The notes below the pieces were generated by a model that saw nothing but the letters and a program-made list of their open reading frames with translations, was not told where the DNA came from and did no database searches. Shown here piece after piece: positions 53,961 to 64,000 of a DNA stretch of 64,000 bases. Positions within the stretch are counted from its first letter, which is position 1; each line of letters starts with the position of its first letter. Origin of the DNA: Hybos culiciformis (Eukaryota; Arthropoda; Insecta; Diptera; Hybotidae); contig OZ023274.1 in assembly GCA_964007475.1 (NCBI GenBank), positions 29,939,250 to 30,003,249 of the forward strand, read 5' to 3'. The position numbers were made by a program, and so were the translations under genes.

Positions 53961-54558
53961 TAAGACCTCGTACGGGTTTTTTTTTTTGAGTTTGTTCTAC
54001 TTTTTTTCAGTTTTCTCCAGTTTTGTATTTTTTTCGTTTAAACCAACCTTTTTTAGGAGTTTTTGGTCTTTATAAAAAAAAATTTTTTTTAAGTTAAATT
54101 TTGAGAAAAAAATTATTTTCCAAAAGTCTACTTTTTCAACTTTTTTTGTGGGCATCGCAGAAATTTTCGAAAGATGCATTTTGAAGGGCATTTGGGAGTA
54201 GTTAATTTTAGCTTTTTAGGTTTTGGCGATAAAATAAAGGAGAGAGCCAAAAAACGCCTTTGAAATTCCAAAAAACAGGCCAAAATTGTTTTTGTGCGGT
54301 GAATAGGGACCGCATAAAAAAAATCGCATAAAAAAAAATCGCACTAATTTCCACGAGTAACTATAAAAAATAGTTTTCGCAATAAATATTTAAATTGAAA
54401 AAACATACTATCAAAACAAAACTACTTATTTCTTTTATCGATAATTTCGTCAATTATGTTCCAATTTGATTGATTCTTTCATACACTGCACAAAAAAATC
54501 GCTCAAAAAAAGATCGCACAAAAACAGATTTGAGTGTAGTCAAAATATTCCAGAATAT
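53961..54558. other. Unassigned stretch with AAAAAATCGCAC words
   Basis: Repeats of AAAAAATCGC at 54310-54350 and 54490-54525. T runs near 53977 and 54070. No gene seen. Confidence 0.4.
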
Positions 54559-54566
54559 ATCAAAAT

Positions 54567-55300
54567 TAGGGATTGCAAATTTTGACGATAATAAAAAAAT
54601 CGGAACTCGGAATTCGAAATTAAATATTTTCGGAATTCGGTCGAATTCCGAAATATTATTAATTTTTTTTATGTCTATACAAATAATAAAAATATCTTAT
54701 TTGAGATAATTCATTGTTATTTATTGACTAAAAAATACTTTTTTTAAAAATAAAAATGGAACATACTGTAAAATTATACATAACAATAATAGTTAAAAAA
54801 CTATATTATTTAAAACGAAATATAAACATAAAATTATTGTACAGAAATATTCTAATTTGGCATATCATTTAATAATAAAAAATATAAAATTATTGTTTTA
54901 TTTGCCTAAAATATGCTTCGAGGAAGCAGAGATCATTTAAAGCTGCGTCTCGGAGTCTCGAACGAACTTTTGTACAAAAGTTAATTGCAATTGAGAAAGC
55001 TCGCTCAGACTCCATGCTCGATGGCGGAATCAAAATCAAAAATGAGTAGGCGGACTCTAATATTTTGCCACGAAAGCCGTTCTTTTCAAAGAATTTCATT
55101 TCAGATTTAATTTTTATAGAATTAGAATATAGAATATTAATATGTACAGAAACGAAAACATTATTTAAAAGTTGGAGAGAGCACGAAAAAATAAATTTTA
55201 ATTTCGGAATTCGCTGGGAAAGTTTCGGAATTCGAAACTATATTTATGAAAACGAATTCCGGAATTCTCGAATTTCGAATTTCGAATGTGCAATCCCATA
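54567..55300 (-). mobile_element. 734-bp hAT element with transposase remnant
   Basis: Ends TAGGGATTGCAAA and (complement) TATGGGATTGCAC; perfect 8-bp duplication ATCAAAAT (54559-54566, 55301-55308). Subterminal CGGAATTCG words at both sides. Contains the C-terminal transposase piece at 54890-55099. Confidence 0.9.
54890..55099 (-). pseudogene. hAT transposase, C-terminal dimerisation domain
   Basis: 69 residues with PPSSMESERAFS, then NFCTKVRSRL and LNDLCFLEAYF. This is the conserved hAT C-terminal dimerisation motif. The catalytic part is missing, so it is a leftover of internal deletion of a full element. Confidence 0.85.
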
Positions 55301-55309
55301 ATCAAAATA

Positions 55310-55841
55310 CACCCTATCCTTTTTTTACACGGTCTTTTTTTACAGGATTTAGAAATAACACGGTTGACAAAAATAAACTTATCCTTTTTTTACACGATTT
55401 TCTTTTTTACACGGACAAAATTTACGCGGAAAAATTAATAATTCTGGGAATTAATTTGTGGTTCTTTGTTTTTAGTTCTACAATATCATTTTTATGTTCC
55501 TTGAATATGTGAATATTTTTTATTTTTAAACTTTGTTTTTATTTCTATATTGTTTTCTTATGTTCCTTGAATATGTGAATATTTTGAATTTTTTATATTT
55601 TTAAAATCTATTTTTTTTGTTTTAAAAACTGAATAATGTTTATAATATGTAAAATAAAATAGACATGAATCTGAATGTATAGAAAAACTAAATTTTTGCT
55701 TATTTTGCCAAATTATTAAATGTTGTAGGCCTTTTGATGTTGTAGAACCAACCTAATTTTTTTGTATTACTGTGTGACACGATTTTTTTTTTACACGGAA
55801 TTCTCAGGAACCAATCTACCCTGTAAAAAGAGGATTGGGTG
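55310..55841. mobile_element. 532-bp TA-flanked MITE
   Basis: Ends CACCCTATCCTTTTTTTACA and (complement) CACCCAATCCTCTTTTTACA, TA duplication. Several TTTTTTTACACGG words. An internal doublet of TTATGTTCCTTGAATATGTG (55492-55575). Its left end abuts the hAT duplication. Confidence 0.82.
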
Positions 55842-55843
55842 TA

Positions 55844-56300
55844 TATCAAAAATATATCAAAAAAACTACGATTCTGATTTAAATATTTTACATTTAAACG
55901 CTCCAATAAATTTAATTTTTGAAGTTTCAAAATTTCATATGGAAATATTTGATGAATTTTTTGAAAAAAAAATTTATGAAAAAAAGTTATTGAAAACAAT
56001 AATACCTTGCTGCTCAGAAGCTACAAAAAAAATCCATTAAGTTTTCAAAGTGGTTTTCAAATAATGATGATTGCTATGAACATAAGATCACTTTCTGTTG
56101 ATAACTCTGTTGTTAAAAAAAAAAGCTAAATGGCTTAGGGAAAATTAGTAAATTTTGATAACATAAAAATAATGCAAAACAAATCCGATTCAAAAAATAA
56201 AAAACTTAGTATACTTCAAAATAAACAAATATTTATATTTTTGAAGATATTCACATAACGTAAGTAAAATAAATACAATGTAAAATGAGATAAGCTAAAA
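55844..56300. other. Unassigned stretch
   Basis: No supported feature. Confidence 0.4.
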
Positions 56301-56540
56301 TATGAGCCTTTTTCATTGAAAGCGGTGGAAGTTCATTGTGACAAAAAATTAGTTAATGTTAAAAATGAATACAATTTACTATGATCTTTTTATTAATAAA
56401 CTTTTTCCAAAAAAATCTGTCACATATCATTACACATTTTCAAACCTTAAATATCTCCATATAAAATAAAATAAAAAACTTAAGATTTTTCCATATAAAA
56501 TAAAATACACTTACACCACTTTCAAAGAAAACGGATCATG
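56301..56540. mobile_element. MITE related to 23032-23296
   Basis: TATGAGCC start, AAACCTTAAATATCTC and CACCACTTTCAAAGAAAA end words, same order as the copy in the giant palindrome, but diverged. Confidence 0.7.
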
Positions 56541-56906
56541 TATAATATATATATTATATAGGATAAAAAAAATTAGCTAAAAACGTTTCCAATTTTTTTT
56601 AGATTTTAAAATAAACACTTTCAAAAAAAAATTTCACGATCCAGCCAATACCAACATAAATTAAAGGCCCCCTATTAAAAAAAAAAACAATACATAGACA
56701 GCATCTCGTAGGCATAAAAATCATAACAAATGTATGAAACCCTATGAGATTTCCTATACAAAACCTAAAGATTAATCTGTAAAATGGAATTAAAAACAAA
56801 AAAAATATAATTTAATTATTGAATGCAATTTATCATATGATTTATATTAATTTTTAAGAAAAAAAAACCGTGTTTGTTTAAAATAAAAAATTACAAAAAT
56901 CGAGCA
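56541..56906. other. Unassigned AT-rich stretch
   Basis: No supported feature. Confidence 0.4.
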
Positions 56907-58037
56907 AATATAATCCATAAATTTTTTTTCTTGCTGGTAAAGTAAATTAAACTTTTTTTTGTCATAATTTCTAGGCTCTAGGTACTTTATCTTTAATTTG
57001 AAATTAATTTAAAAAAATTCAAATATGTTTTAAAATTTAATTAAAATTTACATAAATCCAAAAAATTATATAGCTATCGTACCTAGCTCTTATTAGATGT
57101 TTTGGACAAAGTTCAGCTAACGTGTACGAAAAAAAAAAAAAAAAAAGGCTTTGGTTACTACAAAGCAAGTACCTAGGTATACCTACCTAACATATGAAAA
57201 CTATGGGGCTGCATATCCCTGAAACGAGAGTTTACCGGTAGAAACCTTCTGGGATGTAAGGATTTGAGGATTTGAGGACTGCCCCTACTATCTCACCAAG
57301 TTTCGGACAAATCGAACTTGTGCATTTACGGGGCTGTTTTTCTACCTGGGGACCCACATACTTATGTAGGTATCTTCCTACCTTCTATCTGTACAAAAAA
57401 AAAAAGGTTTTTTTTTTATATTTTGTATTTGAAATTATATTTCTTTTTATTTATTGAAAATAATTTTAAATTTTAATTCACTTTATGGATATATTTTTAT
57501 TAAAAATCTCCATTGAAAATTATTTTCATTAAAAAAAATACTCTAAAATCCACTTAAAAAAAATGTTTTGATTATAGCACAATAATTTTTTTTTTGATAT
57601 TTTTTTTTTTTTCAAAATTTCAATCATGTTTTTAAAATCATTTTTAATTTATTTATGAAATAAGGTAAATTAAAATTAAATATTTTCATTCCATTTTTCT
57701 AAAAAACAAAAAACAACAAGTAAAAATCCACCTGTAATCTGTAGTTAAGAAAAAAGTTGTCCTAGGAAGGATTTTTATTTTATTTTGGACATTTAAAATT
57801 AATTTTTTTTAATAAACTAATAAAAAACTTATTTTTTATTAATTTATCTTCATTATTATTGAATTTAAATTTATTTTTAATGTTTAAAACATAACTAAAA
57901 ATGGCAAAAAAAATTACTGCCGACCAACAAAGCGAACAAAAATTTGAAAACTAGTGGCAATTTTTTATTTATTATCCCTACGAAAAGTTTTGTTTACTTT
58001 TCAACTACACGGCTGATTATCTTAGTGTTGGTGATGA
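56907..58037. repeat. Second large inverted repeat, left arm
   Basis: Mirrors 59833-61295. Shared words include GTCATAATTTCTAGG, TAGATGTTTT, CGGACAAATCGAACTTG and CCCTACGAAAAGTTTTG. The arms are clearly diverged, so the structure is older than the giant palindrome's recent insertions. No ORF. Confidence 0.82.
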
Positions 58038-58199
58038 TCCAGCACATTTCCCTATCAAACATGTTTTTTTTTTACAAACACATGATTATGAATGAATATA
58101 CATAATTTTACACCATAATGATATTATCATATGTAATCCAAAAACAAAAAACAGTCGGTAGGATTTTTCGTTTTTTTTTTGTCGGAGAATTGAGAATGA
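58038..58199. other. A-rich border of the inverted repeat
   Basis: Poly-A runs, nothing else. Confidence 0.4.
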
Positions 58200-58610
58200 A
58201 AAGATAGAGAAAAAAAAACAAAAAAAAAAAAAACAAAACTAAAAAAATGGGTATCTAAAGTCAAAATATTGAAAGCAACATTTTTAATGTATGAACTGGA
58301 AAATCTATACATATAACTTAATTTATGCTTTAGTCTTCTTAGCTCACTATTATTCCACTCATTTTTAAATTGTATTGTTTTCTCCACAGTTCATCAACAA
58401 TATTATGTAAATTTTCACTAAATTTTTTTGCTTTTAAATTACAATTAACATAATATGTTGTAGCAATATCACTACAATACATTTTTTGTCTTAAATGCAA
58501 CTTATTATATTTACAATATTTTTGTGTAGTTTTAAATGTATTTAATTTAATAATTATTTTTAATGTTTCATGATCTGAGATCTTATTATTATTATCTACT
58601 TCAGCTTTAA

Positions 58611-59366
58611 CCCTTCAGTGCATACGGGATCATAAGTGATGCCTTTTTTATGTAAGGAATTTTCTTAAAATTCAGACAAAAAATTTAAAATGCAATTCGT
58701 GTTATTCGTTGCTGAAACTCGTCTACTATCTTATTATTCATAACTTTTTTCGATTTGTTTTTGTTTTTTCTTACAAATTCTACACAAAAAAAAAGTTTGG
58801 TCGGTCAACATTTTTAAAAAATCGTTTAATTTGTTTCACTTATAAATAAATATTTTTTTGGTGAAATAATTAGGTAAGTGCTTTTTTTTTGTAAGTGAAG
58901 GATAGAAAATCGAAATCAATTATAAAAAATTGATTTAAAATTAATTAAATACATTTTTTTAAACTTTATTTTCATACACATCAAATTTGATATAACATGA
59001 ACTATATGTAACAAATTTCATACAGATCATAATTTTTGCCCATACAAAATGTAAGAAAACTTTGGGTGCTATATCTCCGAAACGGGCCCGATCCTTTTAC
59101 ACACTATCTTATATCGTCAAAAGGAAGGTCTGTGCAAAATTTCAGCCAAATCGGAGGTATGCGCTATTCTTGTGTTTTCCTTATTATTCCTTATTTTTCC
59201 TTATATTGAATGCATGGGATATCATAAGTGATATTCATGAAAAACTCGATTTTCCGGAATTCGGAAAGAAAATTAAAAATTTTCCCTGAACAAACGTTGT
59301 TTAGGAAGCAAAAATACACTCTGAAAAAAATAATTATGTAAATCGCAGAATTCATGCATTGAAGGG
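58611..59366. mobile_element. piggyBac-like MITE, 756 bp
   Basis: Flanked by TTAA on both sides (58607-58610, 59367-59370) with inverted ends CCCTTCARTGCAT. The inner word GGGATAT/CATAAGTGAT recurs near both ends. No transposase. Confidence 0.85.
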
Positions 59367-59439
59367 TTAATATTATCATAAATATTTGTAATAACCCAAT
59401 CAATTAATGTATGTAATTCATTTGTAATTCTATACCTTT

Positions 59440-59610
59440 TCAACTTCAAATTGGAAATAATCATTTTCAAATTGGAAATAATCATTTTCAAATTGGAAAT
59501 AATCATTTTCAAAATGGAAATAATCAATTTCAAATTGGAAATAAACATTTTCAAAATGGAAAAAATCCTTTTCAAAATGGAATTAATCATTTCAAAATGG
59601 AATTAATCAT
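59440..59610. repeat. 21-bp tandem array in the endonuclease relic
   Basis: About eight copies of TTTTCAAATTGGAAATAATCA and variants. The 105-residue ORF on the minus strand is made by this array. Confidence 0.92.
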
Positions 59611-59832
59611 AAATAAAAAAAAAAAAAAATTATTATAAAATTTATTCATCTCATCATTTCTATCAATTATTTTTTCTTGTAAATCAATATAAAATTTTTT
59701 AAGCATCTGAAAATTGTCTGATCATTCATTACAAACTTTACATTTAGATTGGTTCTCACTAATTGTAAATCATAATCACTTAAATTCATGCATTTTTTTG
59801 AATGAAACCACCGCATACAAAAACCACTACAC

Positions 59833-61295
59833 TCATCACCAACACTAAGATTTTTCAGCCGTGTAGTTGAAATGTAAACAAAACTTTTCGTAGGGATAAT
59901 AAATAAAAAATTCCCACTGGTTTTAAAATTTTTGTTCGCTATGTGGGTCGGTAGTGATTTTTGTTGCCTTTTTTTGTTGTGCTTTAAAAATTAAAAATAA
60001 ATTTAAATTGGAAGATAAATTAATAAAAAATTAATTTTTTATTAGTTTATTAAAAAAAATTAATTTTAAATGTCCAAAATAAAATAAAAATCATTTCTAG
60101 GAAAATTTTTTCCCTAACCTAACTACCTACAGGTGGATTTTTAGTTGTTATTGTTTTTTTTTACAAAAAAAGAAATTAAATTATTTCATTTTAATGTACC
60201 CATTTTCATAAAACTAAATTAAAAATAATTATCAAAAAAATAATGATTGAATAATTTTCAATGCAAATTTTTAATGCAAATATATTCATAAAATGAAATA
60301 AGATTTAAAATTATTTTCTAGAAATAAAAAAAATATATATTTTCAAGAAATAAAAAAAAATATATTTTCAAGAAATAAAAAAAAAATATATTTTCAAGAA
60401 ATAAAAAAAAAATATATTTTCAAGAAATAAAAAAAAATATATTTTCAAGAAATAAGAAAAAAAAATATATTTTCAAGAAATAAACAAAAATATATTTTCA
60501 AGAAATAAAAAAAAAAATATATTTTCAAATACAGGAAGAAGGTAGGAACATATTTACACAAGTAGATGGGTACCCAGGTAGAAAAACAGCCACGTAAGTG
60601 CAGTTGACGTAAGTGCAGTTGACGTGCACAAGTTCGATTTGTCCGAAACTTGGTGAGAGAGTAGAGGGGTTCTCAAACCCTTATATCCCGGAAGGTATCT
60701 AACGGTAAAATTTCGTTTTAGGGATATGCACCCCCAAAGATTTCATTTCTTAGGTTGATATCTACCTACTTGTTTTGTAGTAACCACAATATGTAGTTTT
60801 TAAATAAAAAGTTTTCATTGTAAATGGAAGACGGCAGCCGCCTCTTCCAACCCCCTTAAGAATTTTATGTTTCGCGATTCGCATATCGTTATTAGGTATT
60901 TTTAATGTACCTGATCTGGTATGTATATACGTGTACCTACCTGATATATAAAAACTTTGGAGGGTCAGATCGTGGTCATATCTCTGAAATGGGAGCTTCT
61001 CGGTAAAAAATGATTTGAGGGTTTGCTTATTGCCTTTACTCCCCCAACAAGTTATAGAAAATTCGGGATTGCACATACGTTAGCTGAACTTTATCGAAAA
61101 CATCTAATAAGATCTGGGCACGACATACGTTTTTAATTTATACAAATTGTAATTAAATTAATTTAAATTTTTTTAAAATTAATTTAAAATTAAAAATAAA
61201 CTAGGTATAATAGGTACCTAGACGTAGACCCTAGAAATTATGACAAAAATAAGTTTTACTTACTTTACCCGCAAAAAAAAAATTATGGATTAAAT
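59833..61295. repeat. Second large inverted repeat, right arm
   Basis: Mirror of 56907-58037, longer because of a 25-bp tandem array at 60338-60530. The 104-residue ORF at 60762-61076 has no support as a gene. Confidence 0.82.
60330..60530. repeat. 25-bp tandem array
   Basis: About eight copies of ATATTTTCAAGAAATAAAAA with varying A tracts. Confidence 0.93.
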
Positions 61296-61339
61296 TTTCT
61301 CGCCATGCTGGCTAATGCAGTCATGGGTCTCAACAGCTT

Positions 61340-61420
61340 ACGAAGAAAAGTTTTACGAAGAAAAGTTTTACGAACAAAATTTTTACGAACAAATGTTTTA
61401 CGAAGAAATGTTTTATAAAA
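61340..61420. repeat. 15-bp array, first block
   Basis: About five copies of TTTTACGAASAAAAG/ATG. Confidence 0.85.
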
Positions 61421-61469
61421 CATAACACACTTTTCACTTTTAGCGTTACCCAGAGCTAACGACGTGGAC

Positions 61470-61745
61470 GTATTTAAAAAATTTTTTTTTTTTGATATTT
61501 TTTCATATATTTTTTTATTTATTTTTTTATTTTTTTTTATATTTTTTTTTTATATTTGTTTTTCATATCTTTTTTTTAATATTTTTTTATATTTTTTTTT
61601 TTATATATTTTTTTTTAATATTTTTTATATTTTTTTTTTTAATATTTTTTATATTTTTTTTTTTAATATTTTTTATATTTTTGTTTTTAATTGTTCTTTA
61701 CTTTTTGGTTTTTTAGAAACCTATTTTTTTTTACACGTTATTTTT
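61470..61745. repeat. T-rich TTTTTTAATATTTTTTATAT low-complexity tract
   Basis: Repeated T/A words; ORFs here are Phe/Ile-only and not genes. Confidence 0.9.
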
Positions 61746-61904
61746 TTTTACAGTAGTACAATTTTTTAAATTGTAATATTATCAGCAATAGATGTAAGAT
61801 ATTGTTTCCTTTCAAGCTGATCATACTTTTCGACAATATTTTTGTTTTTAAGCCTTTCCTTCCCATTACGCAGTTTTTTTTTTTTTTTTTATATAAAGAA
61901 ATAT

Positions 61905-62152
61905 TTACGAAGAAATGTTTTACGAAGAAATGGTCTACGAAGAAATGTTTTACGAAGAAATGTTTTACGAACAAATGTTTTACGAGCAAATGTTTTACGA
62001 ACAAATGTTTTACGAACAAATGTTTTACGAACAAATGTTTTACGAACAATGTTTTTACGAACAAATGTTTTACGAACAAATGTTTTTACGAAGAAATGTT
62101 TTACGAAGAAATGTTTACGAACAAATGTTTTACGAAGAAAAAATTACGAACA
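61905..62152. repeat. 15-bp array, second block
   Basis: About sixteen copies of ACGAACAAATGTTTT or ACGAAGAAATGTTTT. Because 15 is a multiple of three and the unit lacks stops, several frames stay open for over 80 codons on both strands. Confidence 0.95.
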
Positions 62153-62159
62153 AATGAAG

Positions 62160-62650
62160 GTTACCCATTTTAAATGTTTTAATAATGTTTAATGTTTAAT
62201 GCTTGTATATTTTCACTGTTGTCATTTCAATAACCAAATTCAAAAAATTGTATTCAATTTTCTTTTTTTTTTGAAGTTTATACTTCTTTAGGCGCGGTGT
62301 ATGATATAAATGAGTAATTCTGTAGGGGGTAAAAATTATTTTACTCATTCGAATTTCGAGTTAAAAAAAAACGACATGCTGTACCGTTTGAATACTCAAA
62401 AAAAATGAGTCCACTCAATAATCATTTGTTATTTATAAAAACAAAATAATTTAGCACGAAAAATTATTTTTAAAAATCTTTCGTTTACAAATTTTTTAAA
62501 ATTAAAATTTTTTTTCAAATTAGGTAGTTCAATAATCATTTGTCATTTATAAAAACAAAATAATTTAGCGCGGAAAATTTAAATTCAAATTATTTTTTAA
62601 AAATCTTTCGTTTACAAATTATTTAACAACTAAAATTTATTTTTCAAAAT
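62160..62650. other. Unassigned stretch with a doublet
   Basis: CAATAATCATTTGTYATTTA is present twice (62416 and 62529) with its flank, a direct repeat of about 110 bp. Confidence 0.55.
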
Positions 62651-62654
62651 AGGT

Positions 62655-63208
62655 AGGTCCGGTGAAATAAAGATTACCTGCCGAAAATTTTTTGGGCAGG
62701 GACCTACGGTTAGGTCGTGCCGGCTCAAAATATGTTAAAAAAAAATTTTTCCTCCGGTGAAATAATTAGATTACCTGACCAAAAATTTTGAGTGCGGAGC
62801 TACAAATAATTACAAATAATTATAGTTAGTCTCCCGCCTCAAAATATACCAAAATAATTTTTTTGAGGCGGAAGTGAGGGCGGAAGTGTGGGCGAAAGTG
62901 AGGGCGGAAGTGATGGCGGAAGTGAGGGCGGAAGTGAGGGCGGAAGTGAGGGCTTCTGAGGGCGGAAGGGAGGGCGGAAGTGAGGGCGGAAGTGAGGGCG
63001 GAAGTGTGATTGGAAGTGCGGGCGGAAGTGAGGGTGGAGTTACCTGACCAAAAATTTTGGATAGGGAGCTATGGTTAGGGTCTTCCCTGCTTAAAATATG
63101 CAAAAAAAAGTTTTTCAAATAGGTAGCGCCGGTGAAATAAAGATTACCTGGCCAAAAGTTTTGGGTAGCTAGCTACTTTTAAAGTCGTCCTGGCTCAAAA
63201 TATAAAAA
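62655..63208. repeat. Tandem units of about 100 bp with an inner GC-rich array
   Basis: Four diverged units with GTGAAATAAAGATTACCTG and CTCAAAATAT words. Inside, at 62868-63040, about fourteen copies of the 12-bp GAGGGCGGAAGT form a GC island in AT-rich DNA. The 102-residue ORF on the minus strand is repeat-driven. Confidence 0.88.
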
Positions 63209-63211
63209 AAA

Positions 63212-63445
63212 AACACACGAAGCAGTCATAGGAACTGCCGAAAGAAGTTTATACTTAAAGCTTTAAACTATGAAATAACAATGACTACAAATAATGGACT
63301 GCTTTTGGACTGCTGGACTGATTTTTATTTTTATTTACATTTTGTACTGAGCAGCCCATCATTTATATCCACTGTTATTTCATAGTTTAAAGCTTTAAGT
63401 ATAAACTTCTTTCGGCAGTTCCTATGACTGCTTCGTGTGTTTTTT
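63212..63445. mobile_element. Palindromic MITE, copy 3 (best preserved)
   Basis: Inverted ends AACACACGAAGCAGTCATAG with about 75-bp arms (GGAACTGCCGAAAGAAGTTT inside). It defines the family seen at 3119-3606 and 21990-22418. Confidence 0.85.
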
Positions 63446-63613
63446 GTTTATTTATTTATTCTATTTAACTAAAAAAAATTAAAAATTATATATTTTGACC
63501 GCTTGAAAAAAACACGTCCGTTCTATTCAAAAATTCAATTAAATATTCTTTACTTTTTATTTACTCCGAAGTTTTTGGAGATTTTTCGAAATTTTTTTTT
63601 ATTATTATTATTA

Positions 63614-64000
63614 TCTATATATATAAAATTCTCGTGTGTTTTGTGTTAGTCCTCAAACTCCTCCGAAACGGCTGGACCGATTTTTATGAAATTTTGAGTG
63701 TATATTTAGTAGGTCTTGGAATCGGATGTAAACTATTTTTCATAGCCATAAGTGATAGGGAAGGGGTGTTTTTCTCATGTTTGTCCTTAAATGTGAAGTA
63801 TTTTCAAAATAGAAAAATTATTGGAACGTAGTTCCTTATCAGACGCTCTTGTGGAAAAATTTATTAAAAATTTGAACACTGAGTGTCGCTAACATATGAT
63901 AAACAAAAAAAAAAGTTTAAAAATTTTATTTTTTTTTTTGAAATTTTGAATTTTTTAAAAATTATTTAAATTCACTATTGAATTTAAATGTTAAATTTAA
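63614..64000 (+). mobile_element. Helitron 5' end, cut by the window edge
   Basis: Begins TCTATATATATAAAATTCTC after an A, then CTCCGAAACGGCTGGACC, close to the copy at 39567. It diverges after about 150 bp; no CTAG end is seen before base 64000. Confidence 0.7.

Larger units (their letters stand above)
58200..59850 (-). pseudogene. Non-LTR retrotransposon relic (PHD ORF1 and APE endonuclease)
   Basis: Minus-strand text from high to low: a PHD-like finger piece with MRWFHS, CMNLSDYDLQLVRTNQ and KCKVC (59845-59725), then an endonuclease piece with ELHTLIDWVITN (59425-59375), and beyond the piggyBac-like insertion KISDHETLKIII (58600-58550), the conserved Ser-Asp-His of APE endonucleases, and a linker with SELRRLKHKL. 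Heavily frameshifted. It is related in design to the element at 5789-19929 but is not the same sequence. Confidence 0.65.

Noticed and set aside
55700..56040. Overlapping 92- and 99-residue ORFs on both strands
   Set aside because: They cross the right end of the TA-flanked MITE at 55841; no domain.
61464..62192. Eight ORFs of 74-123 codons
   Set aside because: Low-complexity Phe/Ile or MFYEQ-type repeats from T runs and the 15-bp array.
62810..63118. 102-residue Pro/Ser/Leu-rich ORF
   Set aside because: Translation of the GC-rich 12-bp array; no gene-like ends.

Overview
The window is intergenic or intronic DNA from an AT-rich, intron-containing animal genome, almost certainly an arthropod and probably an insect. 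The reasons are LTR retrotransposons of the 412/mdg1 type (tRNA-Arg-like primer site, small ORFs before gag), a 297/17.6-type primer site, many hAT, Tc1/mariner, piggyBac, Harbinger and Helitron pieces, and two exons of an insect-like CAP/antigen-5 protein. No bacterial genes, rRNA genes or CRISPR arrays are present.

Region 1 (1-25430) is one very large imperfect palindrome. Without later insertions each arm is about 2.4 kb. tRNA-like box A/box B sequences sit at the outer and inner end of both arms. The left arm was hit by a 1.25-kb foldback element and, near the palindrome centre, by a 17.2-kb LTR element (LTR-1, 3787-20939). LTR-1 lost most of gag-pol and holds a minus-strand non-LTR retrotransposon with a PHD-finger ORF1. 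That element is split by a second, nearly intact LTR retrotransposon (LTR-2, 7269-17533). The right arm took two hAT-type elements and two TA-flanked MITEs. Because the arms are copies of each other, each supplies empty sites for the other.

Region 2 (25430-35080) is an old TE graveyard: a CAGGGATCCCTG array, a TTF-finger fragment, a CsRn1-like gypsy pol fragment and many MITEs with readable target-site duplications. Two minus-strand exons of a CAP-domain gene (34777-34987 and 30399-30591) have compatible splice phase across a 4.2-kb TE-filled intron.

Region 3 (35087-50369) reads as one degraded PIF/Harbinger transposon. A plus-strand DDE transposase gene and a minus-strand Myb/SANT-like gene converge inside short terminal inverted repeats. 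It is inflated by a mariner, an 8-bp-TSD element with CCCGGA repeats, non-LTR RT remains, a TA-flanked 2.5-kb element and a complete 4.96-kb gypsy element (gypsy-3) with matching 261-bp LTRs and a disrupted reading frame.

Region 4 (50370-64000) has dispersed repeats and MITEs, a hAT relic with its C-terminal dimerisation domain, a second large inverted-repeat structure (56907-61295) around a PHD/endonuclease non-LTR relic and a piggyBac-like MITE, long simple arrays, and the 5' end of a Helitron at the window edge.

Most coding capacity is selfish DNA. Only the CAP exons look like a host gene.
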